NCBI GenBank assembly: GCA_019056595.1
Contig: CP036162.1
Span: 48,253 to 112,252 of the forward strand
Direction of reading: 5' to 3'
From: Pectobacterium atrosepticum
GTDB taxonomy: Bacteria > Pseudomonadota > Gammaproteobacteria > Enterobacterales > Enterobacteriaceae
DNA length: 64,000 nucleotides
How positions within the stretch are numbered: the stretch's first letter is position 1; every line of letters starts with the position of its first letter. The position numbers and the translations under genes are program-made. Below, one piece after another: positions 8,004-18,002 of the stretch. A model generated the notes under the pieces. That model was not told the origin of the DNA and made no database searches. It saw only the letters and a program-made list of their open reading frames with translations.

Positions 8004-9287
8004 TTACGGTTTCACACAACTGATCGACGTAAATTTAAGTATGTTATCTGTTTTATTGTCACCGCCCCCTGATGATTCACTGGTTTCAAACTCTCCTGCC
8101 AGGAATTTTTTATAGCCGTTTTGACAACCACACCGGCCTATCAGCGGGTTTGAAGTTGAGCAATAACGTTGGTCAAAATTGTTCAGCGTGTCGTTAAAAA
8201 TGCCTGGTTTTGTTCCGCCATCCGTAACATTTATATAGCTGTATACCGATCTGGCTGCTATAGCTAAAATGTACTGACCGCCGGAATCACTGGCAGCTCC
8301 CCACGCACCGGATTGACAGGAAAGTACGCCACCTCTCTCATCACGGCTTACCTGTCCGTTTGGATAACAGGCGGCACCGGAAATATTGATTTTATCGAGT
8401 TGCAAAACACCGCCTGCAGAAAGGTTTCCATCAGCACTAACTGCTGACCCAGTGACCAGCCCGCTAGCCGTCATGTTACCGCCTGCGGTGATATCACTTT
8501 CAGCTTGGACCGTTTCACCTTTGACTTGACCGCCGGCTGTTAGGTTTAGACTAAAATTTCCGTACTCGCCGCGCACTTCACCACTAAAGTTGCCATTCTG
8601 ACCATTCACTGTAGCAACGTTATTAATATTATTTGCCCCCATATCAATGGCAGTGTGCATCCTATTGAGATCTGGTCTCCCGTTAACCTGAAAACGGTAA
8701 AGCCGATCGTTGTCATCCTGGGCAGCGGATAGCTCGTCAGATGACAGCAATACAGCAAGATGGCCTGTTCCGGTGTTGGCTCCATAGGCACTGAGTGGAA
8801 TACTCCAGGTACGTAGTGCGCCGGTAACTGTTTGACCATCATGGGTATAACCGCCAAACCCAGTTTTGATATTCTTAGACATCATAATTAGGCCTTTCAA
8901 CGGAAAATCGCTTCCGCCAGTTGAAATGACCATGGCCTGCAGAAGATCTGTATTTTGTGCGTTTCTGACAACATGAGTCTGCATACGCTGGGCTTGGCTA
9001 TTAGTTTCTGTAAAACCGACCGGAAGAAAGCCAGTATTTTTCAGCATACTGGTTGTTATCACAGAGGGGGATGTGGTGGTACTAGCGTTAAGCAGTGTTG
9101 CATAGTTACGGCCAATATAGGCTCGTGTGGCTGCTGCGTAAGTATTAGTTCGTAAAGCTTCGACTTGCCAGTTTTTATCCTGAATATAATCTTTATATTT
9201 ACCAGCAGAGAAAGTGACTACCACCATCAGCACTAGTAATCCACCCAAGACGTCAGCGCTAGCCCAACCACGGTCATGTTTTTTCAT
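8004..9287 (-). CDS. pilV: PilV, type IVb minor pilin/tip adhesin with expressed cassette A
   Basis: A 427-aa protein. The N-terminus has a prepilin leader ending RG before [17 protein letters not shown], the hydrophobic pilin helix. The constant part runs to ~residue 323 and includes Gly-rich repeats ([20 protein letters not shown]). The variable C-terminus starts at CQSGAW inside sfx 5 and ends at 8004. PilV sits at the pilus tip and, in the R64 system, recognises the recipient's LPS. ATG 9287 overlaps the pilU stop; an in-frame start further upstream is less likely. Confidence 0.92.
   Translation of the reverse strand: MKKHDRGWASADVLGGLLVLMVVVTFSAGKYKDYIQDKNWQVEALRTNTYAAATRAYIGRNYATLLNASTTTSPSVITTSMLKNTGFLPVGFTETNSQAQRMQTHVVRNAQNTDLLQAMVISTGGSDFPLKGLIMMSKNIKTGFGGYTHDGQTVTGALRTWSIPLSAYGANTGTGHLAVLLSSDELSAAQDDNDRLYRFQVNGRPDLNRMHTAIDMGANNINNVATVNGQNGNFSGEVRGEYGNFSLNLTAGGQVKGETVQAESDITAGGNMTASGLVTGSAVSADGNLSAGGVLQLDKINISGAACYPNGQVSRDERGGVLSCQSGAWGAASDSGGQYILAIAARSVYSYINVTDGGTKPGIFNDTLNNFDQRYCSTSNPLIGRCGCQNGYKKFLAGEFETSESSGGGDNKTDNILKFTSISCVKP
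8301..8319 (-). repeat. sfx recombination site 5 (junction of constant pilV and cassette A)
   Basis: Minus-strand CTGTCAATCCGGTGCGTGG inside pilV. All swaps of the expressed tip happen here. Confidence 0.9.
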
Positions 9288-9958
9288 CAGATGAGTACCC
9301 ATACAGGTTGATATAAATGACTCAGCAGGAAGCAACCTCCGCTGATAGAAAACCAGGGGCCTAGAGGCCCTTCTTTTTTACCGGAAAGATGCCAGGTGAA
9401 TTGCCACAGGAAGAATCCACCCATTCCGCATAGAGTGATGAGTGCTGCATCATGTAATCCTCTCCATGCCGTTAGGCCGACAATGAGCCACAGATCACCA
9501 CGCCCGATACGCTGTACATTTCTATTAGCTAGCGTATTCACGATCAGCATTAAAGCGCCCATGATGGCAATTTCTTGCCACTGAAGATAAACGGTCTCAA
9601 TGGATTCTGTAGCAACCCCTCCTGTGAGAAGACCGGCCAACAAGAAACGACCAGTAAACGCTAAAGGAAGGTACCCGCTTACTGCATCGGTAATACCTGA
9701 CTGCAGTAAAAAGGCCAGCATTAACACACCAGTAACCCGTTCCTGCAGTGAAGCTGGTGAAATAACAGCCAACATGCTAAATAATGCAAAGATCCAGATC
9801 CCAATCGTAATTACGGGATCGCCGGAACGATAAGGAAAAGCAATTTCCTGGAAAAAATCTGATACCCGCCATATTAGGCACTTTCCAATGAGGGCGAATC
9901 CCAGCAGCAGTGGTAGGGTGACACCAAAAGTAACGCTGGTGACTATGATGGTACGCAT
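9287..9958 (-). CDS. pilU: PilU, type IV prepilin peptidase
   Basis: A 223-aa integral membrane protein with about six hydrophobic segments. The two aspartate motifs of A24 peptidases are visible, TDAVSGYLP and GRGDLW. It is of the short form without the N-terminal methylase domain, as in R64. It would cleave the leaders of PilS and PilV after the conserved Gly in the inner membrane. It overlaps pilT upstream by 16 bases and pilV downstream. Confidence 0.88.
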   Translation of the reverse strand: MRTIIVTSVTFGVTLPLLLGFALIGKCLIWRVSDFFQEIAFPYRSGDPVITIGIWIFALFSMLAVISPASLQERVTGVLMLAFLLQSGITDAVSGYLPLAFTGRFLLAGLLTGGVATESIETVYLQWQEIAIMGALMLIVNTLANRNVQRIGRGDLWLIVGLTAWRGLHDAALITLCGMGGFFLWQFTWHLSGKKEGPLGPWFSISGGCFLLSHLYQPVWVLI

Positions 9959-10500
9959 GGCGCCTTTCCTTTAGTAGGGTGACACAACTTAAGTCCCTTC
10001 AGTTCCAGATAAATCCGCCAGATTCGATTAGCATATTTCTCACGGGTTTCGTGACGGTCCTTTCTGAATCCAGCGTTGTAAGAACCAAGACAATTCCACG
10101 TAACGCCGCAGACCTGAAAGTGCTTCGCGAGAATCCATGCACCTATATGGATATTGAGGCATGGTCGTTTAAGCAGATCTTCTGCCGCCTGAATGACTCC
10201 CATCCGTATGAGTCCTGGGATCTGGATTGAATTAACCTGCATCAATCCATAGTCCGTACTGACAGGATTCCCTTTTTCGTCCCGATTAGTATTGGTTATC
10301 CAAGGCCTAAATGTTGATTCCCCTTTTGCAATGGCTTTTAGCAACAGTGGCTCGATTTGGTAACGTGCGCCGGCTGCGCTAAAACAAGCATCGAACGTTG
10401 TTGGGGGGAGGGGCGACATAGCGAAAGTAGGCTGAGAATAAAATGGGAACAGAAAGATAGTCAGTGTCAGGAGGTATAAGAGAAAGCGGTACACCCGCAT
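9943..10500 (-). CDS. pilT: PilT, lytic transglycosylase of the thin pilus operon
   Basis: From ATG 10500 (preceded by GGAGG) it is 185 aa with a signal peptide. The SLT-fold motifs are present: catalytic Glu in KAIAKGEST, then DYGLMQVN and SYNAG. It opens peptidoglycan locally for pilus assembly in the periplasm. Despite the name, it is not a PilT retraction ATPase. The longer frame to 10575 lacks a signal peptide at its start, so I chose the internal ATG. Confidence 0.9.
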   Translation of the reverse strand: MRVYRFLLYLLTLTIFLFPFYSQPTFAMSPLPPTTFDACFSAAGARYQIEPLLLKAIAKGESTFRPWITNTNRDEKGNPVSTDYGLMQVNSIQIPGLIRMGVIQAAEDLLKRPCLNIHIGAWILAKHFQVCGVTWNCLGSYNAGFRKDRHETREKYANRIWRIYLELKGLKLCHPTKGKAPCVPS

Positions 10501-10796
10501 GTAGCCTCCTAAGTTATTCACACTGAAAGTCAGCGTGTTGGAGTTTGTTACGTCATTGCCTAACTTACAATTCATACAAGCAGACTAAATGGATACTTTG
10601 CCGTCACTTGTGGCGCGTCGCGGTTCCCGATGAAGGTATACCGCGAACACTCATTTCCCAGAAGACTTATTCATCTGGATCAAGCTTTGCAGTAAACGTT
10701 GAACACAGAAAAATCTGTTGCGGAAGGTAGGATAAGCATGATCACAGAAGATTGCAGGATGCTGTAATGAAGTGGGCAACACTGCATATGACATCC

Positions 10797-11411
10797 TTAG
10801 CCGTTTACGGTGAAAGTCAGCTTATTGGTCCCAGTGCTTCCATTGTCAGCTGTACACTGCTCGCTGGCATCTTCAGTGGTCACTTTGCCGTCGGCATGGT
10901 TGGTACTGTTCAGCGTAATGCCGTTGGCGATAGAAGCTTTGCTGATTTGGGTAGCAATCTGAATGCACTCACCCTGTGGCACACGTTCATAGGTCAATGT
11001 GAAGCCATTGGTAAATCCGGACGTGGATACCGGAACCAGCGTGACAGCCCCTCCCCAGGTGTTATACAGAGTGGCTGATCCTGAGGATGCCGTGCCGCGA
11101 ACAGTCATACTTTTCGGCACTGCGCCCATCTGAATTAATGCTCCCATCATTTTTTCTCCGGAGCTAAAGGTATAGCCATCGGAGCCTTTCAATAGGTTCT
11201 GTGAACTGGTGATCAGTGACTGGATATTGGATGACTCGGAACCCACGTTAACTCGAGACTTGATCACCGCGTAGCTGGCTAAAACCAACGCAATGAGGAC
11301 TAATACGAGTAACCCTATTCCCCCTTGTTCAAGAAATCCCCAACCACGATGATGAGTTGGCGATGACGTCGTTGTTGGCTGGTTAATGGTGTTTTCAAAC
11401 TGTAATTGCAT
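10797..11411 (-). CDS. pilS: PilS, major type IVb prepilin
   Basis: 204 aa. A long leader ends RG with Trp at +1 (RGWGFLEQGG), followed by the hydrophobic helix LLVLVLIALVLASYAV. The Glu at position +5 of the mature chain is present. Two C-terminal Cys (GECIQI, EQCTAD) would form the disulphide loop of TcpA-like pilins. The main pilus subunit, processed by PilU. It lies directly after pilR, with a ~300-bp gap before pilT. Confidence 0.92.
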   Translation of the reverse strand: MQLQFENTINQPTTTSSPTHHRGWGFLEQGGIGLLVLVLIALVLASYAVIKSRVNVGSESSNIQSLITSSQNLLKGSDGYTFSSGEKMMGALIQMGAVPKSMTVRGTASSGSATLYNTWGGAVTLVPVSTSGFTNGFTLTYERVPQGECIQIATQISKASIANGITLNSTNHADGKVTTEDASEQCTADNGSTGTNKLTFTVNG

Positions 11412-11428
11412 GATTTTTCCTCAGTATA

Positions 11429-12529
11429 CTAATACGTGCTGATACTGCCGTCGTTGAGGGCATTAATGTCCACAACAACAAAAGCCAGTAACAGGAGCAT
11501 CAGGATGATTGACAGATACATAAATAGACGTACAACAACCGCACGTTTGCTGACACGACCAAGCGCTTGCTCAAGCCAACGCTGGCCATAATTGCTAATA
11601 AGATCATCTGCGCCATCCCCCTGTAACAGAGAGAGGAAGTTGGCGGCCTCTTGGGATGGAAATTTGTAACCACAGTCCCTCAGGGCCTGGCCAAGATGCT
11701 TCCCTTCGCGGACGTGTTCTGTGATGGTATCGATCCGAACGGCAAGCCAGGGGGATGCAGATTCCTGGAGTAACTCCAACGCATCCTTCGTTTTTACTCC
11801 TGCGCGTAGAAGTGCACCCATATTGAGCAGAAAGGTGGCACCCTGAATATCTTTATACACCGACCAGGGCATCACACTGTCACAGGCTCGACGAATTCTG
11901 TCTGGGCGATGCCAGCGGGGAATTGACCAGATAATCCAGCTGACGACAAGGGTAAGACCTGCACCGGTTACTATTCCGTAATGACTGATGAACTGGGACA
12001 GCCCGTACAGAAAGCCCAGTGCACCAGTCCAGTTCTCAGGTGGGCTTATCCAAAGCAGGGAGGGGACCACTTGTGTGTTCAGTATAAATAACGTACTGGA
12101 CAACATTATGGTTAATCCCAATGGATAGATGGACATTTGCCAGACGGCCTGTCTGATACGTTTACTGGCCAGCGTCAGCGTGTTTGCATACCCGAGGGCC
12201 TGAGACAGAGAGCCACTGCGAACGCCGGCGCTGATAACCGATGCTTCGGCGTGTGGCAACCATCGGATTAGTGTTCGAGCCAGTGTCCTTTCACCACTGT
12301 TTTCCCTTATTGCATCAATACAATCATCGATAAGTTCAGCGTAGGGATGCCAGTGCCGTCCGAAGTCAGTCCAAGCATCGCGCATCAGCTCTAGTGCGGT
12401 TTTCAGTTGCTGACGGTTTTCAATCAGGAAACGAAGGGCGTCATAGAATTGAACCCGATATTGTGCGGTGAAGGTTTTCCTCACAAAGTGATAACGTAAA
12501 CGCCGCCAGAGGGTCATCTCACGCATCAT
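11429..12529 (-). CDS. pilR: PilR, inner-membrane pilus assembly platform (GspF/PilC family)
   Basis: A polytopic protein of ~366 aa with the two-copy GspF layout: a cytoplasmic helical domain (about residues 30-130), a membrane region and a second helical domain with GALLRAGVKTKDALELL, ending in a C-terminal membrane segment. It works with ATPase PilQ. The frame is open to 12601, but ATG 12526/12529 has GGAGG and overlaps the pilQ stop, so it is preferred. Confidence 0.88.
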   Translation of the reverse strand: MMREMTLWRRLRYHFVRKTFTAQYRVQFYDALRFLIENRQQLKTALELMRDAWTDFGRHWHPYAELIDDCIDAIRENSGERTLARTLIRWLPHAEASVISAGVRSGSLSQALGYANTLTLASKRIRQAVWQMSIYPLGLTIMLSSTLFILNTQVVPSLLWISPPENWTGALGFLYGLSQFISHYGIVTGAGLTLVVSWIIWSIPRWHRPDRIRRACDSVMPWSVYKDIQGATFLLNMGALLRAGVKTKDALELLQESASPWLAVRIDTITEHVREGKHLGQALRDCGYKFPSQEAANFLSLLQGDGADDLISNYGQRWLEQALGRVSKRAVVVRLFMYLSIILMLLLLAFVVVDINALNDGSISTY

Positions 12530-14078
12530 CAACCTCCAGGCGTTCATCTTCATCCAGGGGGATAATGCGATTGGCCAATAGAGGATCAACCAGCCCATCA
12601 TTGATCTTGCTCAGCACGTGTTTGACGCGGCTGATGCCTTGCATGTGATTAATCCAGTATTGGCGAGCAGCTACTTTCCCTTCCGTTTTCAACAAGCGGA
12701 ATAAACGGTTGTTGGTTTCTATCACCTCGGCAATGACAGTGCGCCCTTTAATGCCTTGGCCTACCTCAAGCCTGAGTTGATCGTTAATGATAACTTTCTG
12801 AGTACAGGTAGTGCACCCGGCTGAGTTATGAAAATAAATATTGTCTGTTGTGCATAACTCTTTGACGTTGCAGTATTTTTCCAGAAAGGCTCGGTCCCTT
12901 TCAGACAGCGTTTTGACTTGTTCTTTCCAGGGAATACGGCAGTCCGGACATAGGGTTGGTACGAGCCGTTGACTGATTAATCCAATGAGTAGTTGTGCAT
13001 CGCACAGCAGGTTTTCATTCACCCCCTGTGTCACCATGCGCTCGGGTATGCCGAGAGCAGAGTTTGTGTGCAGGGTAGTCAGCACCAGATGACCAGTTTG
13101 TGCGGCATAAATAGTCGCGAGCATGGAAATGAGCTCGCGCATTTCGCCTACCATAATTCCATCAGGGTCGAGGCGAAGTGCCGCCGATAGGGCACGAATC
13201 CAAGCTAAAGTGATGGCCTCATCGTCTGACTTGTCACATATAATCGGGGTCTGTACAGCATCAACTACCTGACCTTCCAGGGGATCTTCAATCGTCAGCA
13301 GATGCATACCCGGATTTCCATCCAGATACATGCGACAGGCAGTGCGCAGGGTGGTTGACTTACCAGAGCCCGTTGGTCCAGAAAGTACGATTTTTCCTTC
13401 TGGACGAGAAATCATCCTGGCCAAAAGAGTTACTTGTTCAGGTAGAAAGCCCAGTTGCTGGAAAGTAGGGACACTATTCCCGTCATCAGGAATGAGGCGC
13501 ATCACAGCAATAAGACCATCCCCGGTGGGTTTGTGACTGTAGCGTGCGCCAAATAGCCCGATCTTCCTCATCATTGATGGCTTTAGACGCGCATCCTGTT
13601 CGCGATGTGGATAGAACATGGTTTCAGCGACATCCGATAGAGAGAGGATACAGGTTGCACACAGCGCTATACCTTCTCCTGGCTGGCGCTCATCTATCAC
13701 ATGCAAGCGGCCATGGATACGCATCTTGACCCGAAACAATGTTTCCGAAATTAGAAAATGAATATCGGATGATCCAAGTTTCCGAGCGAGAGAAAAATAT
13801 TTCAGTATCTTTTGTTCACTTCCGCTCACATCTCCCAGGTCTGTTAGCTTTAGCCCACTTTTACTATCCATACTCGGAGAAGGTTGCTGTTTTTCTCTCG
13901 CTTCTCGCAGGTCAGACAGAGATACAAAGCGGTGGGAAGCATCAGGGTTTTTGGTTAGCAGGGTCATTAACTGCGCCTGCACCGCCTGGTTAGACCGCAT
14001 GTTGGTATCGATAAGGATTTCGGTTTTATCGTTTACACGAGATAGCAGAAGGGACTCTTCAACGGTCGCGTAACTCAT
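12519..14078 (-). CDS. pilQ: PilQ, pilus assembly ATPase (GspE/PilB family)
   Basis: 519 aa with Walker A (SGPTGSGKSTT), the Asp box (TIEDPLEG), Walker B-like DGIMVGEMRE and a His box (LTTLHTNSA). A C-terminal Cys cluster (CPDC and GCTTC) probably binds zinc, as in GspE ATPases. It is cytoplasmic and drives pilin polymerisation through PilR. In the I-type nomenclature PilQ is the ATPase, not the secretin. It starts 3 bases after pilP. Confidence 0.92.
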   Translation of the reverse strand: MSYATVEESLLLSRVNDKTEILIDTNMRSNQAVQAQLMTLLTKNPDASHRFVSLSDLREAREKQQPSPSMDSKSGLKLTDLGDVSGSEQKILKYFSLARKLGSSDIHFLISETLFRVKMRIHGRLHVIDERQPGEGIALCATCILSLSDVAETMFYPHREQDARLKPSMMRKIGLFGARYSHKPTGDGLIAVMRLIPDDGNSVPTFQQLGFLPEQVTLLARMISRPEGKIVLSGPTGSGKSTTLRTACRMYLDGNPGMHLLTIEDPLEGQVVDAVQTPIICDKSDDEAITLAWIRALSAALRLDPDGIMVGEMRELISMLATIYAAQTGHLVLTTLHTNSALGIPERMVTQGVNENLLCDAQLLIGLISQRLVPTLCPDCRIPWKEQVKTLSERDRAFLEKYCNVKELCTTDNIYFHNSAGCTTCTQKVIINDQLRLEVGQGIKGRTVIAEVIETNNRLFRLLKTEGKVAARQYWINHMQGISRVKHVLSKINDGLVDPLLANRIIPLDEDERLEVDDA

Positions 14079-14080
14079 AA

Positions 14081-14575
14081 CTAGCCTCCGAATATCAGTA
14101 AAGTACCATCGCTGAGCGTGACACCGGCAAGCGTGATGCTCTTGACTGTTTGATCTATCCCTGGCAACTGACTGCCCGGTGAGACGACCAACGTTTGTCC
14201 TGACGCCAATTGCAGTGTGGCGTGTAGCTTTTTATCGCGTCCGCTGATTTCAAGGACTACAGGCCGAGAACTACTGGTTATGGAGCGGGTAACAGAACCT
14301 GGAAGCGAGGTATATCCCACTGCATTGGGGGCAGGCGGTACGACTGATGGACCGGTTCCTGCGCGGTTTTCTTCCAATTGCCGTTGGAGTTGAGCGCCCT
14401 GAACCTGAGCTTGCAGAAGGATGTTGCGGGTATGGAGCTGCTCTAATTCTCCCTGCGTTAAGGAGGGTGGGGATACTGGGCTGGTTGATTCCGAAGCCTG
14501 TGTCTGAACGGAATAAAACAGGATTAGCAAGAGAAGACACGCGGTTGTTGGCCGACAATTATTTAGTTGAAGCAT
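14081..14575 (-). CDS. pilP: PilP, pilus assembly protein
   Basis: 164 aa with a signal peptide (LLLLILFYSVQTQA) and a coiled-coil-prone stretch (LTQGELEQLHTRNILLQ). A short C-terminal beta domain with KSITLAGVTLSDG follows. It matches R64 PilP in length and position between pilO and pilQ. Probably periplasmic, linking inner-membrane parts to the secretin. It overlaps the 3' end of pilO by 17 bases. Confidence 0.85.
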   Translation of the reverse strand: MLQLNNCRPTTACLLLLILFYSVQTQASESTSPVSPPSLTQGELEQLHTRNILLQAQVQGAQLQRQLEENRAGTGPSVVPPAPNAVGYTSLPGSVTRSITSSSRPVVLEISGRDKKLHATLQLASGQTLVVSPGSQLPGIDQTVKSITLAGVTLSDGTLLIFGG

Positions 14576-15857
14576 AAATTTTACCTTCTGTGGTGTAGCT
14601 GTACGTACTGCCGCTCAGCTCAAATTTGACTCTTGTAAGGCGAAGGCCCGTATCATCTATCCCATGAAAAAGAAGCGCCGGGGGCACTGGACCCGAGAAG
14701 TTGAAGGCGTATTCCTTCCAGTCCTGAATGGGTAATGGTTCCCCTTCTTTACCTGGGAGAATGAGTGCCGGAGGCGTTTCGCTGAAATTCAGCATGACTT
14801 GCCGACGTTGAAACCACGAGAGCACGCGCATCAGTTGTGATGAGGCATCAGGAAGCACTTCATCCCTGGCTGGAGTCTCTGGCAAAGGGATGGGAACGAA
14901 GACTTCTCTGGCACCTTCTTTTAGGTTGAAATTTGGGGTGACGCCGAAAATTTCTCTACTTCGCTTCAGGAAGCCTTCGGCGGTGCCTCCGGGTAAAATT
15001 CGATAGGATAGTGTCACTCCCTCGGAACTACAGGTTCCTGATGTCAGTTTCCATCCCTCAATCACGCTTGGTGCCGGGGATTGGATTAGCTGACAGTGAG
15101 TCAGCATTGCAGGTACTGTGATGCGTGTTGCCCACGGATGTGGTAGCAGCGGCGGAGGCGCAGGTTTGGCAAACATAACCTTAGCTCTTGCCCTTATTTC
15201 TTCAGCAGTTAACTCCGGCTCTGGTGCCGGCTGATTATATTGCCACCATCCGATGGCACTGGCGGCTGTAAGCAGCAGGGCTGTTAACGGTAACCATCGT
15301 TTTCCACGCAGACCATCAAACTCTACTCTGCACATCCGCCTGTCTCGGGCGGTGAGCGTCGCCGGTAGCGTGAGTACATCGGCGGGCTCATCAATGTTCG
15401 CGAGAACTTTCCATCCAGCGGACGGTTCCTCGTTCATTGATAGAAAGAGCGTTAATAGCTCCTGCATCCGGTTCAAGTTGCCCGTTTTATCCGCAGTGAC
15501 AGCAGGCAACCCATTGATACTGGCCAGGAACACATAATCTGTACTATTCAGCTGATAAATGCCGTATCCGTTCTGAGTCTGTTGGCAGAAAGCAAGTGCC
15601 AGCGAATACAACTGATGATGGCGGTGATGTGATTGCAGGCGGCCTCTACCTTCCACAGCAACGTTATTTCCGCTTGCTCTTACCTTACCGATGACAACGT
15701 TTACGCCCATTCCGGGCTCCTGATGGGAGCGAGTCGTCTTCTGTACTAAAACAGGGACTTGGAATGAACGTTTTTCGTGCGGGACCCAGTTCAAGCCAGC
15801 CAGCCAGTAGCGGGATTTTCCTTCCCGGGCGGTGACAAGATAGCTATCGAACTTCAT
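14559..15857 (-). CDS. pilO: PilO, pilus assembly inner-membrane protein
   Basis: 432 aa. An N-terminal cytoplasmic domain of ~200 residues (starting KFDSYLVTAREGKSRYWLAGL) leads to a single membrane segment (PLTALLLTAASAIGWW) and a periplasmic domain. The length equals R64 PilO. This bitopic form differs from Pseudomonas PilO. It lies between pilN and pilP with a 1-bp spacer to pilN. Confidence 0.88.
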   Translation of the reverse strand: MKFDSYLVTAREGKSRYWLAGLNWVPHEKRSFQVPVLVQKTTRSHQEPGMGVNVVIGKVRASGNNVAVEGRGRLQSHHRHHQLYSLALAFCQQTQNGYGIYQLNSTDYVFLASINGLPAVTADKTGNLNRMQELLTLFLSMNEEPSAGWKVLANIDEPADVLTLPATLTARDRRMCRVEFDGLRGKRWLPLTALLLTAASAIGWWQYNQPAPEPELTAEEIRARAKVMFAKPAPPPLLPHPWATRITVPAMLTHCQLIQSPAPSVIEGWKLTSGTCSSEGVTLSYRILPGGTAEGFLKRSREIFGVTPNFNLKEGAREVFVPIPLPETPARDEVLPDASSQLMRVLSWFQRRQVMLNFSETPPALILPGKEGEPLPIQDWKEYAFNFSGPVPPALLFHGIDDTGLRLTRVKFELSGSTYSYTTEGKIYASTK

Positions 15858-15858
15858 G

Positions 15859-17550
15859 TTAGCCTCCGGTGCTTTGGGGGAACGTTGGAGTAATGACGAT
15901 CACCAGAGTGCTGCGCTCATGTTTTCCCGACTGGTTACCACCGAACAAAGGATTCCCAGGTGTGAACGTACCGGACTTATTCACTGAGGTGTTGTTCTGC
16001 CCGAATCCGGTCAGAACCAGAGACTGGCCTGCACGCAGGTTAGCTTTCTGACTCAGTGACCTTAGTTTGGTGTATGGCATCTCTATGTAGGAGTTGCCGT
16101 CTTTCGACGTGAAATTGCGGATCGTCGGCGGATCAGAAAGATTAAAGTTCACCTGTAACTGAACGTTGCCACTTTCCTGAATGAGCGGTAGCAGGGTCAT
16201 ATTGAAACCTGTTGTGATCATCCCAGGAGTCAGTGTTGTGGTAGCTCCGACATCCGTGGTAGTGGTTGTCGCCGACTGCGCGACATACACAGTTTGATCT
16301 GCCATCTGGATAGGGACTGCTGTTAGGTTGGTTACAGTGCTGGACTGCGACGTAACAACACTGACATCTCCCTGCTCCGATAGAGCTTTCATCAGCAGAT
16401 TTGAACCTGAAAATTTCGCAGCATTACCGGTGGCGGTATCGAGAATTGATATATTGGCTGAAGTGGCTCCAGTGAGTTCGCCTGTAGCATTACTCAGTGA
16501 CACACCAGCTGTGTGCAGAGATTTATAGACCAGGCTCCAGTCAACTCGAAAATCCTCATTATGCGTGTTCCCAACACTGAGGACCTCTACATTGAGCGCT
16601 ACCTGTCGGTTCATGACGTGGTTCTGTTCGTCTACATAGCGAGCTACTGCGTCCTGGACCGATGGTGTATCTGTCACTATCAAGGAGGAGCTCGAAGATG
16701 ATAGCCAGTAACGTCCTTTCTCTGGTGTCAGCATCGCTTCTACTGCTTTGCGCAGATCGGCGTACAAATCATATTCCTGGCCAGTCGTTGTGCTCTGAGA
16801 TGAAGTCGCTTCACCCGATGCTGAGTTATTCTGGCCACCGGTCGTACCCATGGTACTTGTTGTGCCAGAACTGACGCTGGATGTGCTGGACGTTTTGGTA
16901 TTCAGCATGGCCAGAGAATAGGAACGCGTTTCCATCAGATAAAACACAATGGTGTTGCCGTCCATACGCCAGTAAAGGCCACTACGGCTGGCCATCAGAT
17001 CCAGCAGACCAGACAAATCCCCCTGCCACATCACACCCGTTAGACTTAGTGGTAGTCCACTGGACATAACCGGATTGGTCGTAGATGTGCCCAGACTGGT
17101 TAATGGTGGGCGGCCACTTTCATCTGGTACAGGCAATGTGCCGCTGATCTGGCGGGTGACGCCAGCACTGACGCTACTTTGGCTGAGGCTGAGTGCATCC
17201 TGAGTAAAAATTACTGGGGTACCGCAGAGCGCAGTAATCCTTTGTGCCAACTCCTGGAGGGTGATGGCGTTTTTGGCTTGAGTAATATTGCAGGATGGAG
17301 CCTGACGAGATTTTTCTCGTACAGCGATAGGAATAGGTTGCGGGTTGATCCACTGACGTTCGACCCAGGTTAGCGGTTGGGGATGTTGTGCACGCGGCAG
17401 CTGCGCCTGTGCTCTGGCAACAACCCCATCAGATTGCGCCTTGGCCTGCATCTTGTTGATTTCAGTGAAAGTGCAACCTGAGAGTAATAGCCCTGGGAGT
17501 ATGGCTAAACAAGACGCCATCAGCAGGCGCCGGGAAAAAGGTTTCTTCAT
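15859..17550 (-). CDS. pilN: PilN, outer-membrane lipoprotein secretin
   Basis: 563 aa, lipoprotein signal (LLLSGC). N-domains of about residues 80-300 contain a Ser/Thr-rich loop (TKTSSTSSVSSGTTSTMG). The C-terminal secretin domain shows NMTLLPLIQESGNVQLQ, the SLSQKANLRAGQSLVLTGF beta-lip region and a final VIVITPTF strand. It forms the outer-membrane channel for the thin pilus. Size and order match R64 pilN. Confidence 0.93.
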   Translation of the reverse strand: MKKPFSRRLLMASCLAILPGLLLSGCTFTEINKMQAKAQSDGVVARAQAQLPRAQHPQPLTWVERQWINPQPIPIAVREKSRQAPSCNITQAKNAITLQELAQRITALCGTPVIFTQDALSLSQSSVSAGVTRQISGTLPVPDESGRPPLTSLGTSTTNPVMSSGLPLSLTGVMWQGDLSGLLDLMASRSGLYWRMDGNTIVFYLMETRSYSLAMLNTKTSSTSSVSSGTTSTMGTTGGQNNSASGEATSSQSTTTGQEYDLYADLRKAVEAMLTPEKGRYWLSSSSSSLIVTDTPSVQDAVARYVDEQNHVMNRQVALNVEVLSVGNTHNEDFRVDWSLVYKSLHTAGVSLSNATGELTGATSANISILDTATGNAAKFSGSNLLMKALSEQGDVSVVTSQSSTVTNLTAVPIQMADQTVYVAQSATTTTTDVGATTTLTPGMITTGFNMTLLPLIQESGNVQLQVNFNLSDPPTIRNFTSKDGNSYIEMPYTKLRSLSQKANLRAGQSLVLTGFGQNNTSVNKSGTFTPGNPLFGGNQSGKHERSTLVIVITPTFPQSTGG

Positions 17551-17564
17551 GAGGAAAATCCGGA

Positions 17565-18002
17565 TTAGTTGAGGTAAACGACTGCGCCGTCAGGTATGCC
17601 TTGTGGTGCGGTAAGTCCGGTGGTCATACCGGAAACCCACGTCAGTTGCCCTCCCTGAAGTATGCCGATCATGGCAGAGCCACGGCTTCGGTGGCGTAGG
17701 GCTTCAATAAGGCCGGGTTGTTCTGGCATCCAGACCCACAGCCGCCCCTGCTGGAGTTGATGCTGTATCCTGGCATCTGGCTCGAACGGCAGGCTGAGCA
17801 GGTGGTATGAGACCGTGCCATCCCGCAGCTCGGTATGGTATCGGTAGTCATTGACTTGGTTTGCAATCATCAGTACCTGGGATGCATACACCTGACCCAC
17901 CTGGTTCTGGGCCGATGTCTCGACAGAATGCCGTTCCTGCAGATCGATATCGCCGGAGATAATGAAAAATATCAGGCTTATAGCCAGGATGACCCAGCCC
18001 AT
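17565..18002 (-). CDS. pilM: PilM, pilus biogenesis protein
   Basis: 145 aa with one N-terminal membrane anchor (GWVILAISLIFFIISGDI). It matches R64 PilM in length and position and is probably a periplasmic minor component of the assembly complex. Its start overlaps the pilL stop. It has no resemblance to actin-like PilM of Pseudomonas. Confidence 0.85.
   Translation of the reverse strand: MGWVILAISLIFFIISGDIDLQERHSVETSAQNQVGQVYASQVLMIANQVNDYRYHTELRDGTVSYHLLSLPFEPDARIQHQLQQGRLWVWMPEQPGLIEALRHRSRGSAMIGILQGGQLTWVSGMTTGLTAPQGIPDGAVVYLN

Larger units (their letters stand above)
6920..8319. other. shufflon (pilV C-terminal switching region)
   Basis: Five copies of a 19-bp site, core CTGTCAATCCGGTRCGTGG, lie at 6920-6938 (+), 7162-7180 (+), 7454-7472 (+), 7972-7990 (-) and 8301-8319 (-). 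Each reads C-Q-S-G-(A/T)-W in frame and is followed by a different C-terminal coding cassette ending in a stop. Inversion between oppositely oriented sites by Rci would place any cassette behind the constant part of pilV. As written, the cassette ending at 8004 is the expressed one. Confidence 0.93.

Noticed and set aside
7753..8019. cassette B as an independent gene starting at ATG 8019
   Set aside because: The start lies inside the expressed cassette A, and the CQSGAW junction shows that it is a silent shufflon cassette.
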